Positions 37,992 through 46,111 of a stretch of DNA of 64,000 nucleotides are shown here, in pieces. Position 1 is the first letter of the stretch, and each line of letters starts with the position of its first letter. The translations under genes and the position numbers were made by a program. The notes under the pieces are model-generated. The model did not search any database and had not been told where the DNA came from. It saw only the letters and a program-made list of their open reading frames with translations. The stretch spans positions 1,488,001 to 1,552,000 of the forward strand of contig OZ257134.1 in NCBI GenBank assembly GCA_965279065.1, given 5' to 3'. This DNA comes from JAKAXS01 sp965279065. GTDB lineage: Bacteria; Pseudomonadota; Alphaproteobacteria; Rhizobiales; Hyphomicrobiaceae.

Positions 37992-38813
37992 ATGGCACTG
38001 AAAACATATCGCCCAACGTCTCCCGGTCTGCGCCATCTGGTGCAGGTCGACCGTTCGAGCCTCTACAAGGGCGCTCCGGTCAAGATGCTGACCGAGGGAC
38101 TGAACAAGAACGGTGGTCGTAACAACGACGGGCGCATCACGACGCGTCACATCGGTGGCGGCCACAAGCGCTCGTACCGGCTGATCGACTTCCGCCGTCG
38201 CAAGCACGACGTGTCGGCCGTCGTCGAGCGGCTGGAGTACGATCCCAACCGCACGGCCTTCATCGCCCTGATCAAGTATCAGGACGGCACTGTTTCCTAC
38301 ATCCTGGCGCCGCAGCGCCTGGCCGTCGGCGACAGCGTCGTCTCGGGCCAGAAGGTTGACGTCAAGCCGGGCAACGCGATGCCGCTGGCCTCGATGCCGA
38401 TCGGCACGATCGTGCACAACGTCGAGATGAAGCCGGGCCGTGGCGGCCAGATGGCACGTTCGGCTGGTGCCTTCGTGCAGCTCGTCGGCCGCGACAGCGG
38501 CTGGGCCGTGCTCAAGCTGTCGTCGGGAGAGACGCGCCGCGTACCGGCCGGTTGCATGGCTTCGGTGGGCGCGGTTTCGAACCCCGACCACAACAACGAA
38601 GTGACGGGCAAGGCTGGCCGCACGCGTTGGAAGGGCACCCGCCCGACCGTGCGTTCGATCGCCATGAACCCGATCGACCACCCGAACGGTGGTCGTACCA
38701 AGGGCGGCAAGCACTGGGCGACGCCCTGGGGCAAGCCGACCAAGGGCTTCAAGACCCGCAAGAACAAGGCCACGGACAAGTACATCGTCCGCAGCCGCGC
38801 GAAGCAGAAGTAA
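37992..38813 (+). CDS. rplB: 50S ribosomal protein L2
   Basis: 273 residues, the same length as E. coli. NGGRNNDGRITTRHIGGGHK near the start and MNPIDHPNGGRTKGGKHW (about 222-239) with the conserved His of the peptidyl-transferase region are present. It is essential for subunit joining. Confidence 0.97.
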   Translation: MALKTYRPTSPGLRHLVQVDRSSLYKGAPVKMLTEGLNKNGGRNNDGRITTRHIGGGHKRSYRLIDFRRRKHDVSAVVERLEYDPNRTAFIALIKYQDGTVSYILAPQRLAVGDSVVSGQKVDVKPGNAMPLASMPIGTIVHNVEMKPGRGGQMARSAGAFVQLVGRDSGWAVLKLSSGETRRVPAGCMASVGAVSNPDHNNEVTGKAGRTRWKGTRPTVRSIAMNPIDHPNGGRTKGGKHWATPWGKPTKGFKTRKNKATDKYIVRSRAKQK

Positions 38814-38839
38814 GGCCAGAGCGCCAAGGAGACTGATAA

Positions 38840-39118
38840 GTGTCACGCTCAGTTTGGAAAGGCCCGTTCGTCGACGGCTACCTTCTGAAGAAGGCCGAGA
38901 AAGTGCGCTCGGGCGGCCGTAACGAGGTCATCAAGATCTGGAGCCGCCGCTCCACGATCCTGCCGCAGTTCGTCGGGCTGACGTTCGGCGTGCACAACGG
39001 CCACAAGCATGTGCCGGTCAATGTCAGCGAAGACATGATTGGTCACAAGTTCGGAGAATTTGCGCCGACGCGTCTCTTCCAGGGACATGGCGGCGACAAG
39101 AAAGCGGTGAAGAGATAA
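38840..39118 (+). CDS. rpsS: 30S ribosomal protein S19
   Basis: 92 residues from GTG 38840 after AAGGAG. SRSVWKGPFVDGYLLKKAEK and WSRRSTILPQFVGLTFGVHNG are family sequence. It binds the 30S head beside S13. TAA overlaps the rplV ATG by one base. Confidence 0.97.
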   Translation: MSRSVWKGPFVDGYLLKKAEKVRSGGRNEVIKIWSRRSTILPQFVGLTFGVHNGHKHVPVNVSEDMIGHKFGEFAPTRLFQGHGGDKKAVKR

Positions 39119-39618
39119 TGGGCAAGCCATCCCGAGAGCGGGCGCTCCCCGACAACGAGGCGAAGGCGGTTACCCGTAACCTCCGCGTCTCGCCGCAAAA
39201 GCTCAACCTCGTCGCGGGCATGATCCGCGGCAAGAAGGTCGACCAGGCCATCGCTGACCTGCAGTTCTCGCGCAAGCGCATCGCCAACGACGTGCGCAAG
39301 TGCGTGATGTCGGCCGTCGCCAACGCCGAGAACAACCACGGCCTCGACGTCAACGACCTGATCGTTGCCGAAGCCTGGGTCGGCAAGAACCTGGTGATGC
39401 GCCGCTTCATGGCACGCGGCCGCGGCCGTGCCGCCAGTGTGACCAAGCCGTTCTCGCAGATCACGGTGATCGTGCGCCAGACCGACGAAGACGCCAAGGC
39501 CGCCAAGAAGGCGAAGAAGGCCGCATCGAAGGCCAAAGCCACGGGCGGCGACGCCAAGCCGAAGAAGGCCAAGCCCGCCGCGAAGAAGGCCGCTGAGCCG
39601 GCGAAGGAGACCGCATAA
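39118..39618 (+). CDS. rplV: 50S ribosomal protein L22 with Lys/Ala-rich C-terminal extension
   Basis: 166 residues where 110-130 is usual. The normal fold (RNLRVSPQKLNLVAGMIRG; RFMARGRGRAASVTKPFSQI) ends near residue 122; the last 44 residues are almost all Lys, Ala and Gly/Pro (AKKAKKAASKAKATGG and similar). The tunnel hairpin is intact. Such basic tails occur in alphaproteobacteria and probably bind rRNA at the surface. ATG overlaps rpsS; TAA overlaps rpsC. Confidence 0.95.
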   Translation: MGKPSRERALPDNEAKAVTRNLRVSPQKLNLVAGMIRGKKVDQAIADLQFSRKRIANDVRKCVMSAVANAENNHGLDVNDLIVAEAWVGKNLVMRRFMARGRGRAASVTKPFSQITVIVRQTDEDAKAAKKAKKAASKAKATGGDAKPKKAKPAAKKAAEPAKETA

Positions 39619-40376
39619 TGGGTCACAAAGTTCATCCGACGAGCCTGCGTCTCGGCATCAATCGGACCTGGGACAGCCGCTGGTTCGCCTCACGTGGCGA
39701 GTACGGCAAGCTGCTGCACGAGGATCGCGCCATCCGCGCTTTCATCATGAAGCAGCAGCGTGCCGCCGGCATCTCCAAGGTCGTGATCGAGCGTCCGCAC
39801 AAGAAGTGCCGCGTCACGGTTCACACCGCGCGTCCCGGCGTCCTGATCGGCAAGAAGGGCGCGGACATCGAAAAGCTGCGTTCGCAGCTGGCCCGCCTGA
39901 CGTCGTCGGAAGTGCACCTCAACATCGTTGAAGTGCGCAAGCCCGACATCGATGCCGTGCTGGTGGCCGAAAACATCGCCCAGCAGCTCGAACGTCGCGT
40001 CGCGTTCCGCCGCGCGATGAAGCGCTCGGTTCAGTCTGCACTGCGCGGTGGCGCGGTCGGCATCCGTATCAACGTCGGTGGCCGTCTGGGTGGCGCCGAA
40101 ATCGCGCGCACGGAATGGTACCGTGAAGGCCGCGTGCCGCTGCACACGCTTCGCGCCGACGTCGATTTCGGCTACGGCGTCGCCCGCACGGCCTACGGCA
40201 TCATCGGCATCAAGGTCTGGATCTTCAAGGGCGAGATCATGGAGCACGATCCGATGGCATCGGAGCGCCGGTCCATGGATATGCAAGAAGGTGGCGGCGG
40301 CGGACGTCCGCGCCGGGAACGCCCGGATCGCGAGCAGCGCCGCGATCGCGAGCCTGCTTCCGAGCAGGCCACCTGA
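39618..40376 (+). CDS. rpsC: 30S ribosomal protein S3
   Basis: 252 residues. A KH domain (VTVHTARPGVLIGKKGADIE, about 58-77) and the C-terminal signature RLGGAEIARTEWYREGRVPLH line the mRNA entry channel. The last 35 residues are Gly/Arg/Asp-rich. It has helicase-like mRNA unwinding function with S4 and S5. Confidence 0.96.
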   Translation: MGHKVHPTSLRLGINRTWDSRWFASRGEYGKLLHEDRAIRAFIMKQQRAAGISKVVIERPHKKCRVTVHTARPGVLIGKKGADIEKLRSQLARLTSSEVHLNIVEVRKPDIDAVLVAENIAQQLERRVAFRRAMKRSVQSALRGGAVGIRINVGGRLGGAEIARTEWYREGRVPLHTLRADVDFGYGVARTAYGIIGIKVWIFKGEIMEHDPMASERRSMDMQEGGGGGRPRRERPDREQRRDREPASEQAT

Positions 40377-40400
40377 GAAAGCTGAGCGGGAATTACGACG

Positions 40401-40811
40401 ATGATGCAACCTAAGAAAACGAAGTTCCGCAAGACGTTCAAGGGCCGCATCCATGGCAAGGCCAAGGGTGGCACGGACCTGAACTTCGGCTCGCATGGCC
40501 TCAAGGCCATGGGTCCGGAACGGGTAACCGCGCGCCAGATCGAGGCGGCACGCCGCGCCATCACGCGTCACATGAAGCGCGCCGGCCGCGTGTGGATCCG
40601 CGTGTTCCCGGACGTGCCGGTGACCAAGAAGCCCGCCGAAGTCCGCATGGGCTCGGGCAAGGGCGGCATCGAGCTGTGGGTGGCCCGCGTCAAGCCCGGC
40701 CGCATCATGTTCGAGCTCGACGGTGTGAATGACCAGATCGCTCGCGAAGCGCTGACGCTCGGAGCCGCCAAACTCGGCGTGCCGACGCGCATCGTCACGC
40801 GGCTCGGTTGA
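40401..40811 (+). CDS. rplP: 50S ribosomal protein L16
   Basis: 136 residues from ATG 40401 (MMQPKKTKFRK; compare E. coli MLQPKRTKFRK). FPDVPVTKKPAEVRMGSGKG (about 73-92) includes the loop reaching the A and P tRNAs. rpmC begins 18 bp after the stop. Confidence 0.97.
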   Translation: MMQPKKTKFRKTFKGRIHGKAKGGTDLNFGSHGLKAMGPERVTARQIEAARRAITRHMKRAGRVWIRVFPDVPVTKKPAEVRMGSGKGGIELWVARVKPGRIMFELDGVNDQIAREALTLGAAKLGVPTRIVTRLG

Positions 40812-40828
40812 GATTGAGGACAGTTGAG

Positions 40829-41047
40829 ATGAAATCCTCCGACATGAAATCGATGACGCCGGACCAGCTGGACGACCAGCTGCTCAAGCTGAAGAAGGAG
40901 CAGTTCAACCTGCGCTTTCAGCGCGCGTCGGGACAGCTCGAGAATACGTCGCGCGTGCGTCAGGTGCGCCGCGACATCGCCCGCGTGATGACGCTGTCGC
41001 GTCAGAAGCGTGCCGGTTCAACCACCAGCACCGCTAAGGGCGCATAA
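40829..41047 (+). CDS. rpmC: 50S ribosomal protein L29
   Basis: 72 residues from ATG 40829 (MKSSDMKSMTPDQLDDQLL), aligned with the class-standard start; an in-frame start within rplP is less likely. LKKEQFNLRFQRASGQLENT is the L29 signature. It sits at the tunnel exit beside L23. Confidence 0.95.
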   Translation: MKSSDMKSMTPDQLDDQLLKLKKEQFNLRFQRASGQLENTSRVRQVRRDIARVMTLSRQKRAGSTTSTAKGA

Positions 41048-41059
41048 GGGAGTTTAGAC

Positions 41060-41296
41060 ATGCCGAAGCGCATTCTGCAGGGCACCGTCGTATCGGACAA
41101 GAACGACAAGACCATCGTGGTCGAGGTCGAACGCCGCTACACCCACCCGCTGTTCAAGAAGACCGTGCGCCGTACCAAGAAGTACCACGCCCACGACGAG
41201 ACCAACGTCCACAAGATCGGCGACAAGGTCGCCATCGAGGAGACGGCACCGATTTCGCGCAACAAACGATGGATCGTCGTTGCGCAGACGACTTGA
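41060..41296 (+). CDS. rpsQ: 30S ribosomal protein S17
   Basis: 78 residues. VVSDKNDKTIVVEVERRYTH and AHDETNVHKIGDKVAIEET are family signatures of this OB-fold primary 16S rRNA binder. It is the last gene of the classical S10 block; a 100-bp gap with a hairpin follows. Confidence 0.96.
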   Translation: MPKRILQGTVVSDKNDKTIVVEVERRYTHPLFKKTVRRTKKYHAHDETNVHKIGDKVAIEETAPISRNKRWIVVAQTT

Positions 41297-41308
41297 GGGC
41301 TTGAACGC

Positions 41309-41325
41309 CGCGGGATGATCCCGCG
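41309..41325 (+). promoter_or_regulatory. Hairpin at the S10/spc boundary
   Basis: CGCGGGA-TGA-TCCCGCG, a 7-bp perfect stem 13 bp after rpsQ in a 100-bp gap, the largest inside this part of the cluster. It marks the point where S10 and spc are separate operons in E. coli. It has no U-tract; a processing, attenuation or S8-type feedback role is conjectural. Confidence 0.4.
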
Positions 41326-41396
41326 AACGGCAAGCGGGAACAGAGATTAGGGACTGCTCATGAGGGCAGTTACCCGGGATTAGAAGGAAGAACGCG

Positions 41397-41765
41397 ATGA
41401 TCCAGATGGAGACAAATCTCGACGTCGCCGATAATTCGGGCGCGCGCCGCGTCCAGTGCATCAAGGTGCTGGGCGGGTCGAAGCGCAAGTATGCCACCAT
41501 CGGCGACACGATTGTCGTGTCGGTGCAGGAGGCTATCCCGAAGGGGCGCGTCAAGAAGGGCCAGGTCATGAAGGCCGTGGTCGTGCGTACCGCCAAGGGC
41601 GTTCGCCGCCCGGACGGATCGCTGATCCGCTTCGACCGCAATGCGGCGGTGCTGGTCAACGCCCAGGGCGAACCGGTCGGCACCCGCATCTTCGGGCCGG
41701 TCACGCGTGAGCTGCGCTCGAAGAACCACATGAAGATCGTGTCGCTTGCGCCGGAGGTTCTGTAA
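41397..41765 (+). CDS. rplN: 50S ribosomal protein L14
   Basis: 122 residues. MIQMETNLDVADNSGARRVQ at the start and GDTIVVSVQEAIPKGRVKKG are L14 signatures. It forms an intersubunit bridge and binds silencing factor RsfS. AGAAGGAAGAA precedes the ATG. TAA overlaps the rplX start. Confidence 0.97.
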   Translation: MIQMETNLDVADNSGARRVQCIKVLGGSKRKYATIGDTIVVSVQEAIPKGRVKKGQVMKAVVVRTAKGVRRPDGSLIRFDRNAAVLVNAQGEPVGTRIFGPVTRELRSKNHMKIVSLAPEVL

Positions 41766-42094
41766 TGGCGTCGCTTAAGATCAAGAAGGGCGATCGCGTC
41801 ATCGTTCTGGCTGGCCGCGACAAGGGCAAGCAGGGCGAAGTGATTGAGATGCGCCCGAAGGAAGGCCGCGCCGTCGTGCGTGGCGTCAACGTCGTGCGCA
41901 AGCATCAACGCCAGACGGCCAAAGACGAGGGCGGCATCGTTTCGAAGGAAGCCGCCATCCAGCTTTCCAACCTCGCGCTCGAGGATCCCAAGGACGGCAA
42001 GCCGACCCGCGTCGGCTTCAAGTTCCTGGACAACGGCAAGAAGGTCCGTTTCGCGAAGCGCTCGGGCGAAGTCATTCCGGAGAAGGGCCAGTAA
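41765..42094 (+). CDS. rplX: 50S ribosomal protein L24
   Basis: 109 residues. The KOW motif KKGDRVIVLAGRDKGKQGEV (about 7-26) and VVRGVNVVRKHQR define L24, an early assembly initiator. Start overlaps the rplN TAA by one base. Confidence 0.96.
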   Translation: MASLKIKKGDRVIVLAGRDKGKQGEVIEMRPKEGRAVVRGVNVVRKHQRQTAKDEGGIVSKEAAIQLSNLALEDPKDGKPTRVGFKFLDNGKKVRFAKRSGEVIPEKGQ

Positions 42095-42096
42095 TC

Positions 42097-42777
42097 ATGG
42101 CTGACGAGAAAAAGGGCCCCAAGGGGGCCGCCGCCACCGCTGCAGCCGAAAAGGGCAAGCAGGCGAAGGCGCAGAAGCAGGCGAAGGCTCAGGCCGCCGC
42201 TGAGAAGAAGCCCGCGTCGCCGCGTCCGGCCGACTACAAGCCGCGCATGAAGTCGCACTACGAAAAGGTAGTGCGCGAGGCGCTGTCGCAAAAGTTCGGC
42301 TACAAGAATCACATGCAGATCCCCAAGATCGCGAAAGTGGTCTTGAACATGGGCATCGGCGAAGCCGTGAACGACCGCAAGAAGGTCGATAACGCTGCCG
42401 CCGACCTGGCGTTGATCGCCGGCCAGAAGCCGATTACCACCAAGTCGACCAAGTCGATCGCTACCTTCAAGGTGCGCGAAGGCATGACGCTCGGCGCCAA
42501 GGTGACGCTGCGCGGCGACCGCATGTATGAATTCCTCGACCGGTTCGTCACTATCGCGCTGCCGCGCGTGAAGGACTTCCGCGGTCTCAATCCCAAGAGC
42601 TTCGACGGCCGGGGCAACTACGCCTGCGGTCTCAAGGAGCACATCGTTTTCCCGGAAATCGACTATGACAAGGTCGACGAGATCTGGGGCATGGACGTGG
42701 TGGTCGTCACCACGGCCGGCACGGACGACGAGGCGCGCGAGCTGCTTCGTGGTTTCAACTTTCCTTTCCGCAGCTAG
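42097..42777 (+). CDS. rplE: 50S ribosomal protein L5 with N-terminal Lys/Ala-rich extension
   Basis: 226 residues where 179-185 is usual. The ordinary L5 starts near residue 48 (YKPRMKSHYEKVV); before it lies a low-complexity segment of Ala, Lys, Gln and Gly (EKGKQAKAQKQAKAQ). The start ATG with AGAAGGG is well placed, and no internal start has a better site, so the extension appears translated. The core binds 5S rRNA and P-site tRNA (RGDRMYEFLDRFVTIALPRV). Confidence 0.93.
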   Translation: MADEKKGPKGAAATAAAEKGKQAKAQKQAKAQAAAEKKPASPRPADYKPRMKSHYEKVVREALSQKFGYKNHMQIPKIAKVVLNMGIGEAVNDRKKVDNAAADLALIAGQKPITTKSTKSIATFKVREGMTLGAKVTLRGDRMYEFLDRFVTIALPRVKDFRGLNPKSFDGRGNYACGLKEHIVFPEIDYDKVDEIWGMDVVVVTTAGTDDEARELLRGFNFPFRS

Positions 42778-42818
42778 AGGACCTCGGGATCAGCCCGAAA
42801 GGCCTTTGGGAGACACGA

Positions 42819-43124
42819 ATGGCTAAGACAAGTTCAGTTGAGAAGAACAATCGCCGGCGCAAGTTGGCCGCACAGTATGCGGGCAAACGCAAGCGGCTGA
42901 AGGAAATTGCATCGGACCTGAAGCGTCCGGCCGAGGAGCGGTTCGCCGCCCGCCTCAAGCTGGCCGAGCTGCCGCGCAACTCATCGCCCACGCGTATCCG
43001 CAACCGCTGTGAGATCACGGGCCGCGCCCGCGGCAACTATCGCAAGCTGCGGATGTGCCGCAACCAGCTGCGTGAGCAGGCCAGCCAAGGCCTGATCCCC
43101 GGCATGACGAAGTCGAGCTGGTAA
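42819..43124 (+). CDS. rpsN: 30S ribosomal protein S14
   Basis: 101 residues: the long, zinc-free form without CxxC motifs. NSSPTRIRNRCEITGRARGN (about 64-83) is the S14 signature. Preceded by GGGAGA. Confidence 0.96.
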   Translation: MAKTSSVEKNNRRRKLAAQYAGKRKRLKEIASDLKRPAEERFAARLKLAELPRNSSPTRIRNRCEITGRARGNYRKLRMCRNQLREQASQGLIPGMTKSSW

Positions 43125-43139
43125 GGGAGCGCGCATCAA

Positions 43140-43535
43140 ATGGTAAACGATCCTGTTGGTGACATGCTCACGCGCATTCGCAATGCGCAGATGCGTCGCC
43201 GTCCCAAGGTGTCAACGCCCGCTTCGAACATGCGCGGCCGCGTTCTCGACGTTCTGGCCGAAGAAGGCTACATCCGCGGCTACACGCGGGTAGAGCCCAA
43301 GGGCGGCCTGCCCGAATTCGAGATCGAGCTGAAGTACTTCAACGGCACGCCGGCCATCAAGGAGATCGAGCGTATCTCCAAGCCGGGCCGCCGCGTGTAC
43401 TCGCCGGTCAAGGATCTACGTACGGTCGCCAACGGTCTCGGCGTCGCCATTCTCTCCACGCCCAAGGGCGTGATGTCGGATGCGCGCGCCCGCGAAGAGA
43501 ACGTCGGCGGCGAAGTTATCTGCAACATTTTCTAA
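43140..43535 (+). CDS. rpsH: 30S ribosomal protein S8
   Basis: 131 residues. DPVGDMLTRIRNAQMRR at the start and ILSTPKGVMSDARAREENVGGE at the end bind 16S helix 21. In E. coli S8 represses the spc operon by binding rplE mRNA. AAGGGAG precedes the ATG. Confidence 0.97.
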   Translation: MVNDPVGDMLTRIRNAQMRRRPKVSTPASNMRGRVLDVLAEEGYIRGYTRVEPKGGLPEFEIELKYFNGTPAIKEIERISKPGRRVYSPVKDLRTVANGLGVAILSTPKGVMSDARAREENVGGEVICNIF

Positions 43536-43580
43536 CGGAAGGAGCGCCGGGGTCCGGCGCCAAGCGAAGGTCAAAAGCCT

Positions 43581-44123
43581 ATGTCGCGCATTGGAAAGAA
43601 ACCGGTCGCCATTCCGTCCGCCGTTACGGCGACGGTCGACGGCCAGACGGTGAAGGTCAAGGGCGCCAAGGGCGAACTGTCCTTTACCGTGCCTGAGAAC
43701 ATCAAGCTGGAGAAGACCGCGGAGGGCGTGTCCGTCACGCCGCGCGACGACACCAAGGCGGCGCGTGCCATGTGGGGCATGTCGCGCACCATGATCCAGA
43801 ACCTGGTTAAGGGTGTCACGGAAGGCTACTCGCACACCCTGGAGATCCAGGGCGTCGGTTTCCGTGCGACACTGAAGGGCAAGGATCAACTGACGCTGTC
43901 GGTCGGATTCAGCCACGACGTCAATCACACCATCCCCGCCGGTGTCGAAGTCAAGGTCGCCGGCGCCAAGTCGGAAGTGATCACCGTCAGCGGCATCGAC
44001 AAGCAGCTTGTCGGACAGGTGGCGGCCGACATCCGCGGTTCACGCCCGCCGGAGCCCTACCAGGGCAAGGGCGTGCGGTATAAGGGCGAATACGTCTTCC
44101 GCAAGGAAGGCAAGAAGAAGTAA
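43581..44123 (+). CDS. rplF: 50S ribosomal protein L6
   Basis: 180 residues with two repeated alpha/beta domains. MSRIGKKPVAIP starts the first, and the C-terminal PEPYQGKGVRYKGEYVFRKEGKKK is the signature. It lies near the factor-binding site and sarcin-ricin loop. Confidence 0.97.
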   Translation: MSRIGKKPVAIPSAVTATVDGQTVKVKGAKGELSFTVPENIKLEKTAEGVSVTPRDDTKAARAMWGMSRTMIQNLVKGVTEGYSHTLEIQGVGFRATLKGKDQLTLSVGFSHDVNHTIPAGVEVKVAGAKSEVITVSGIDKQLVGQVAADIRGSRPPEPYQGKGVRYKGEYVFRKEGKKK

Positions 44124-44138
44124 GGATCGGGCAGGCCA

Positions 44139-44498
44139 ATGGCTAAGGTCGGAAATTTCGATAAGCGTAAGGCGCGCGTGCGCCGGTCGCTCAATGCTGG
44201 TCAGGGAAAGCGCCCGCGTCTGTCGGTGCACCGTTCCTCGCAGCACATCTATGCGCAAGTCATCGACGACGCCGCGGGCAAAACGCTCGCCAGCGCCTCG
44301 ACGATGGAGAAGGATCTGCGCTCGGCCGGCAAGTCCGGCGCGAACAAGTCGGCGGCTGAAGCTGTCGGCAAGCTCGTGGCAGAGCGCGCACTGAAGGCCG
44401 GCGTCAAGGAGGTCGTGTTCGACCGCGGCGGCTACCTGTTTCATGGGCGCGTGAAAGCGCTCGCCGATGCTGCCCGCGAAGGCGGCCTCAGCTTCTGA
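44139..44498 (+). CDS. rplR: 50S ribosomal protein L18
   Basis: 119 residues. The basic N-terminus and RPRLSVHRSSQHIYAQVIDD (about 26-45) bind 5S rRNA together with L5 and L25. The C-terminus FDRGGYLFHGRVKALADAAR is characteristic. Confidence 0.97.
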   Translation: MAKVGNFDKRKARVRRSLNAGQGKRPRLSVHRSSQHIYAQVIDDAAGKTLASASTMEKDLRSAGKSGANKSAAEAVGKLVAERALKAGVKEVVFDRGGYLFHGRVKALADAAREGGLSF

Positions 44499-44513
44499 TG
44501 AAAGGACACTAAA

Positions 44514-45113
44514 GTGGCACGTGGACCCGAAAGAGGCGGACGCGGACGCGAGCGGGAGCGGGAAGAGCGCGACAGCGAATTTTCCGACAAGCTCGTTCAC
44601 ATCAATCGCGTCGCCAAGGTGGTGAAGGGCGGCAAGCGCTTCGGCTTTGCGGCTCTCGTCGTCGTCGGCGACCTGAAGGGCCGCGTCGGCTTCGGTCACG
44701 GCAAGGCCCGTGAAGTGCCGGAAGCGATCCGCAAGGCAACGGAAGCAGCCCGCCGCAATCTGCTGCGCGTGCCGCTCCGCGATGCCCGCACGCTGCATCA
44801 TGACTCGGAAGGCCGCCACGGCGCCGGCAAAGTCGTGCTGCGCGCGGCTCCGGCCGGTACCGGCATCATCGCCGGCGGCGCCATGCGCGCCGTGTTCGAG
44901 ATGCTGGGCGTGCACGACGTTGTCGCCAAGTCACTCGGCTCAACGAACCCCTACAACGTGGTTCGCGCCACGTTCGACGCCCTGAAGCATCAGGAAAACC
45001 CGCGCTCGGTTGCAGCGCGCCGCAACAAGAAAGTGTCCGAGATCGTCTCGCGGCGCCGTGACGGATCGGCGATCGCCGAAGCCGCCTCGGGCGTGGCCGA
45101 CGCCGGGCTCTGA
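44514..45113 (+). CDS. rpsE: 30S ribosomal protein S5
   Basis: 199 residues from GTG 44514 after AAAGGA; about 30 more than E. coli, split between a Gly/Arg/Glu-rich N-terminus (ERGGRGREREREERD) and an Ala-rich end. HINRVAKVVKGGKRFGFAAL is the double-stranded RNA-binding signature. It affects decoding fidelity and spectinomycin binding. Confidence 0.97.
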   Translation: MARGPERGGRGREREREERDSEFSDKLVHINRVAKVVKGGKRFGFAALVVVGDLKGRVGFGHGKAREVPEAIRKATEAARRNLLRVPLRDARTLHHDSEGRHGAGKVVLRAAPAGTGIIAGGAMRAVFEMLGVHDVVAKSLGSTNPYNVVRATFDALKHQENPRSVAARRNKKVSEIVSRRRDGSAIAEAASGVADAGL

Positions 45114-45137
45114 GACAGTTTTCGAAGGTGACGTGAT

Positions 45138-45338
45138 ATGGCAGGCAAGAAGACAGTAACGGTCGAGCAGATCCGCAGCGCGACGCGCCGCCCGGAGAAG
45201 CAGACGCAGACGTTGATCGGCCTCGGCCTCAACAAGCTGCATCGCCGCTCGACTCTCGAAGACACGCCGGCAGTTCGCGGCATGATCAACACCATCAGCC
45301 ACCTCGTTCGCGTCGTCGACGACGCGCCGAAGGGCTGA
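45138..45338 (+). CDS. rpmD: 50S ribosomal protein L30
   Basis: 66 residues. VTVEQIRSATRRPEKQTQTL and GLGLNKLHRRSTLEDTPAVR (about 30-49) define the small bacterial L30. Lies 24 bp after rpsE and 26 bp before rplO. Confidence 0.95.
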   Translation: MAGKKTVTVEQIRSATRRPEKQTQTLIGLGLNKLHRRSTLEDTPAVRGMINTISHLVRVVDDAPKG

Positions 45339-45364
45339 ACGGCAGATTACCAGGAGCAGGGCCC

Positions 45365-45934
45365 ATGCGGCTGAATGAACTGAAAGACAACGAAGGCGCG
45401 CGCAAGTTTCGCGTCCGCATCGGCCGTGGTATCGGCTCGGGCGTCGGCAAGCAGGGCGGCCGCGGCGGCAAGGGCCAGACGGCTCGCACCGGCGTCGCCA
45501 TCGGCGGCTTCGAAGGCGGCCAGATGCCGTTGCATCGCCGCCTGCCCAAGCGCGGCTTCAACAAGTGGCGCCGCAAGGACTACAATGAGATCAGCCTTGG
45601 CGCGCTGCAGAAGGCCGTCGACGAGGGCAAGCTGAAGTCCGGCCAGGACGTATCGACCGCTAACCTCGTGGAGGCCGGCATTCTGCGTCGCTCCAAGGAC
45701 GGTCTGCGTCTGTTGGGCTCGGGCGAACTCAAGGCAAAACTGTCGCTGACGGTCAACCACGCCACGGCATCGGCCAAGGCAGCGGTTGAAAAGGCCGGCG
45801 GGTCAATCAAGCTGATCGAAAAGAAGATCCTTGAAGCCGACGTCGCCAAGGCCAAGAAGACCGCGGCGAAGAAGGCTGCCAAGGCTGGTGGCAACGCGCC
45901 CAAGCCCGCAGCAGCAGCCGCAAAAGCAGAGTAA
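45365..45934 (+). CDS. rplO: 50S ribosomal protein L15 with Ala/Lys-rich C-terminal tail
   Basis: 189 residues against about 144 in E. coli. The N-terminal glycine-rich GRGIGSGVGKQGGRGGKGQ and GFEGGQMPLHRRLPKRGF are typical. From about residue 155 the chain is Ala/Lys repeats (KKTAAKKAAKAGG). A 10-bp hairpin follows the stop. Confidence 0.96.
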   Translation: MRLNELKDNEGARKFRVRIGRGIGSGVGKQGGRGGKGQTARTGVAIGGFEGGQMPLHRRLPKRGFNKWRRKDYNEISLGALQKAVDEGKLKSGQDVSTANLVEAGILRRSKDGLRLLGSGELKAKLSLTVNHATASAKAAVEKAGGSIKLIEKKILEADVAKAKKTAAKKAAKAGGNAPKPAAAAAKAE

Positions 45935-45938
45935 TGAC

Positions 45939-45963
45939 CAGATCGGCCGCAGTGGCCGATCTG
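45939..45963 (+). promoter_or_regulatory. Hairpin between rplO and secY
   Basis: CAGATCGGCC, loop GCAGT, GGCCGATCTG: a perfect 10-bp stem right after the rplO stop, with no U-tract. It may stabilise or process the message between ribosomal genes and secY. The 177-bp gap shows no gene. Confidence 0.45.
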
Positions 45964-46111
45964 CCGCAGCAGACGAAGTGGGGCCTTAGACAGGGGCGCG
46001 GATTGGCGGGAACGGTCGCTGCACCTATCTAAGGCGGCACGAAGCCCACACGGGACGGTCAGGGGACGACCTGCAGCCTTCCGGGGCCTTGCAGGGTCTG
46101 GAGAAGAACAC

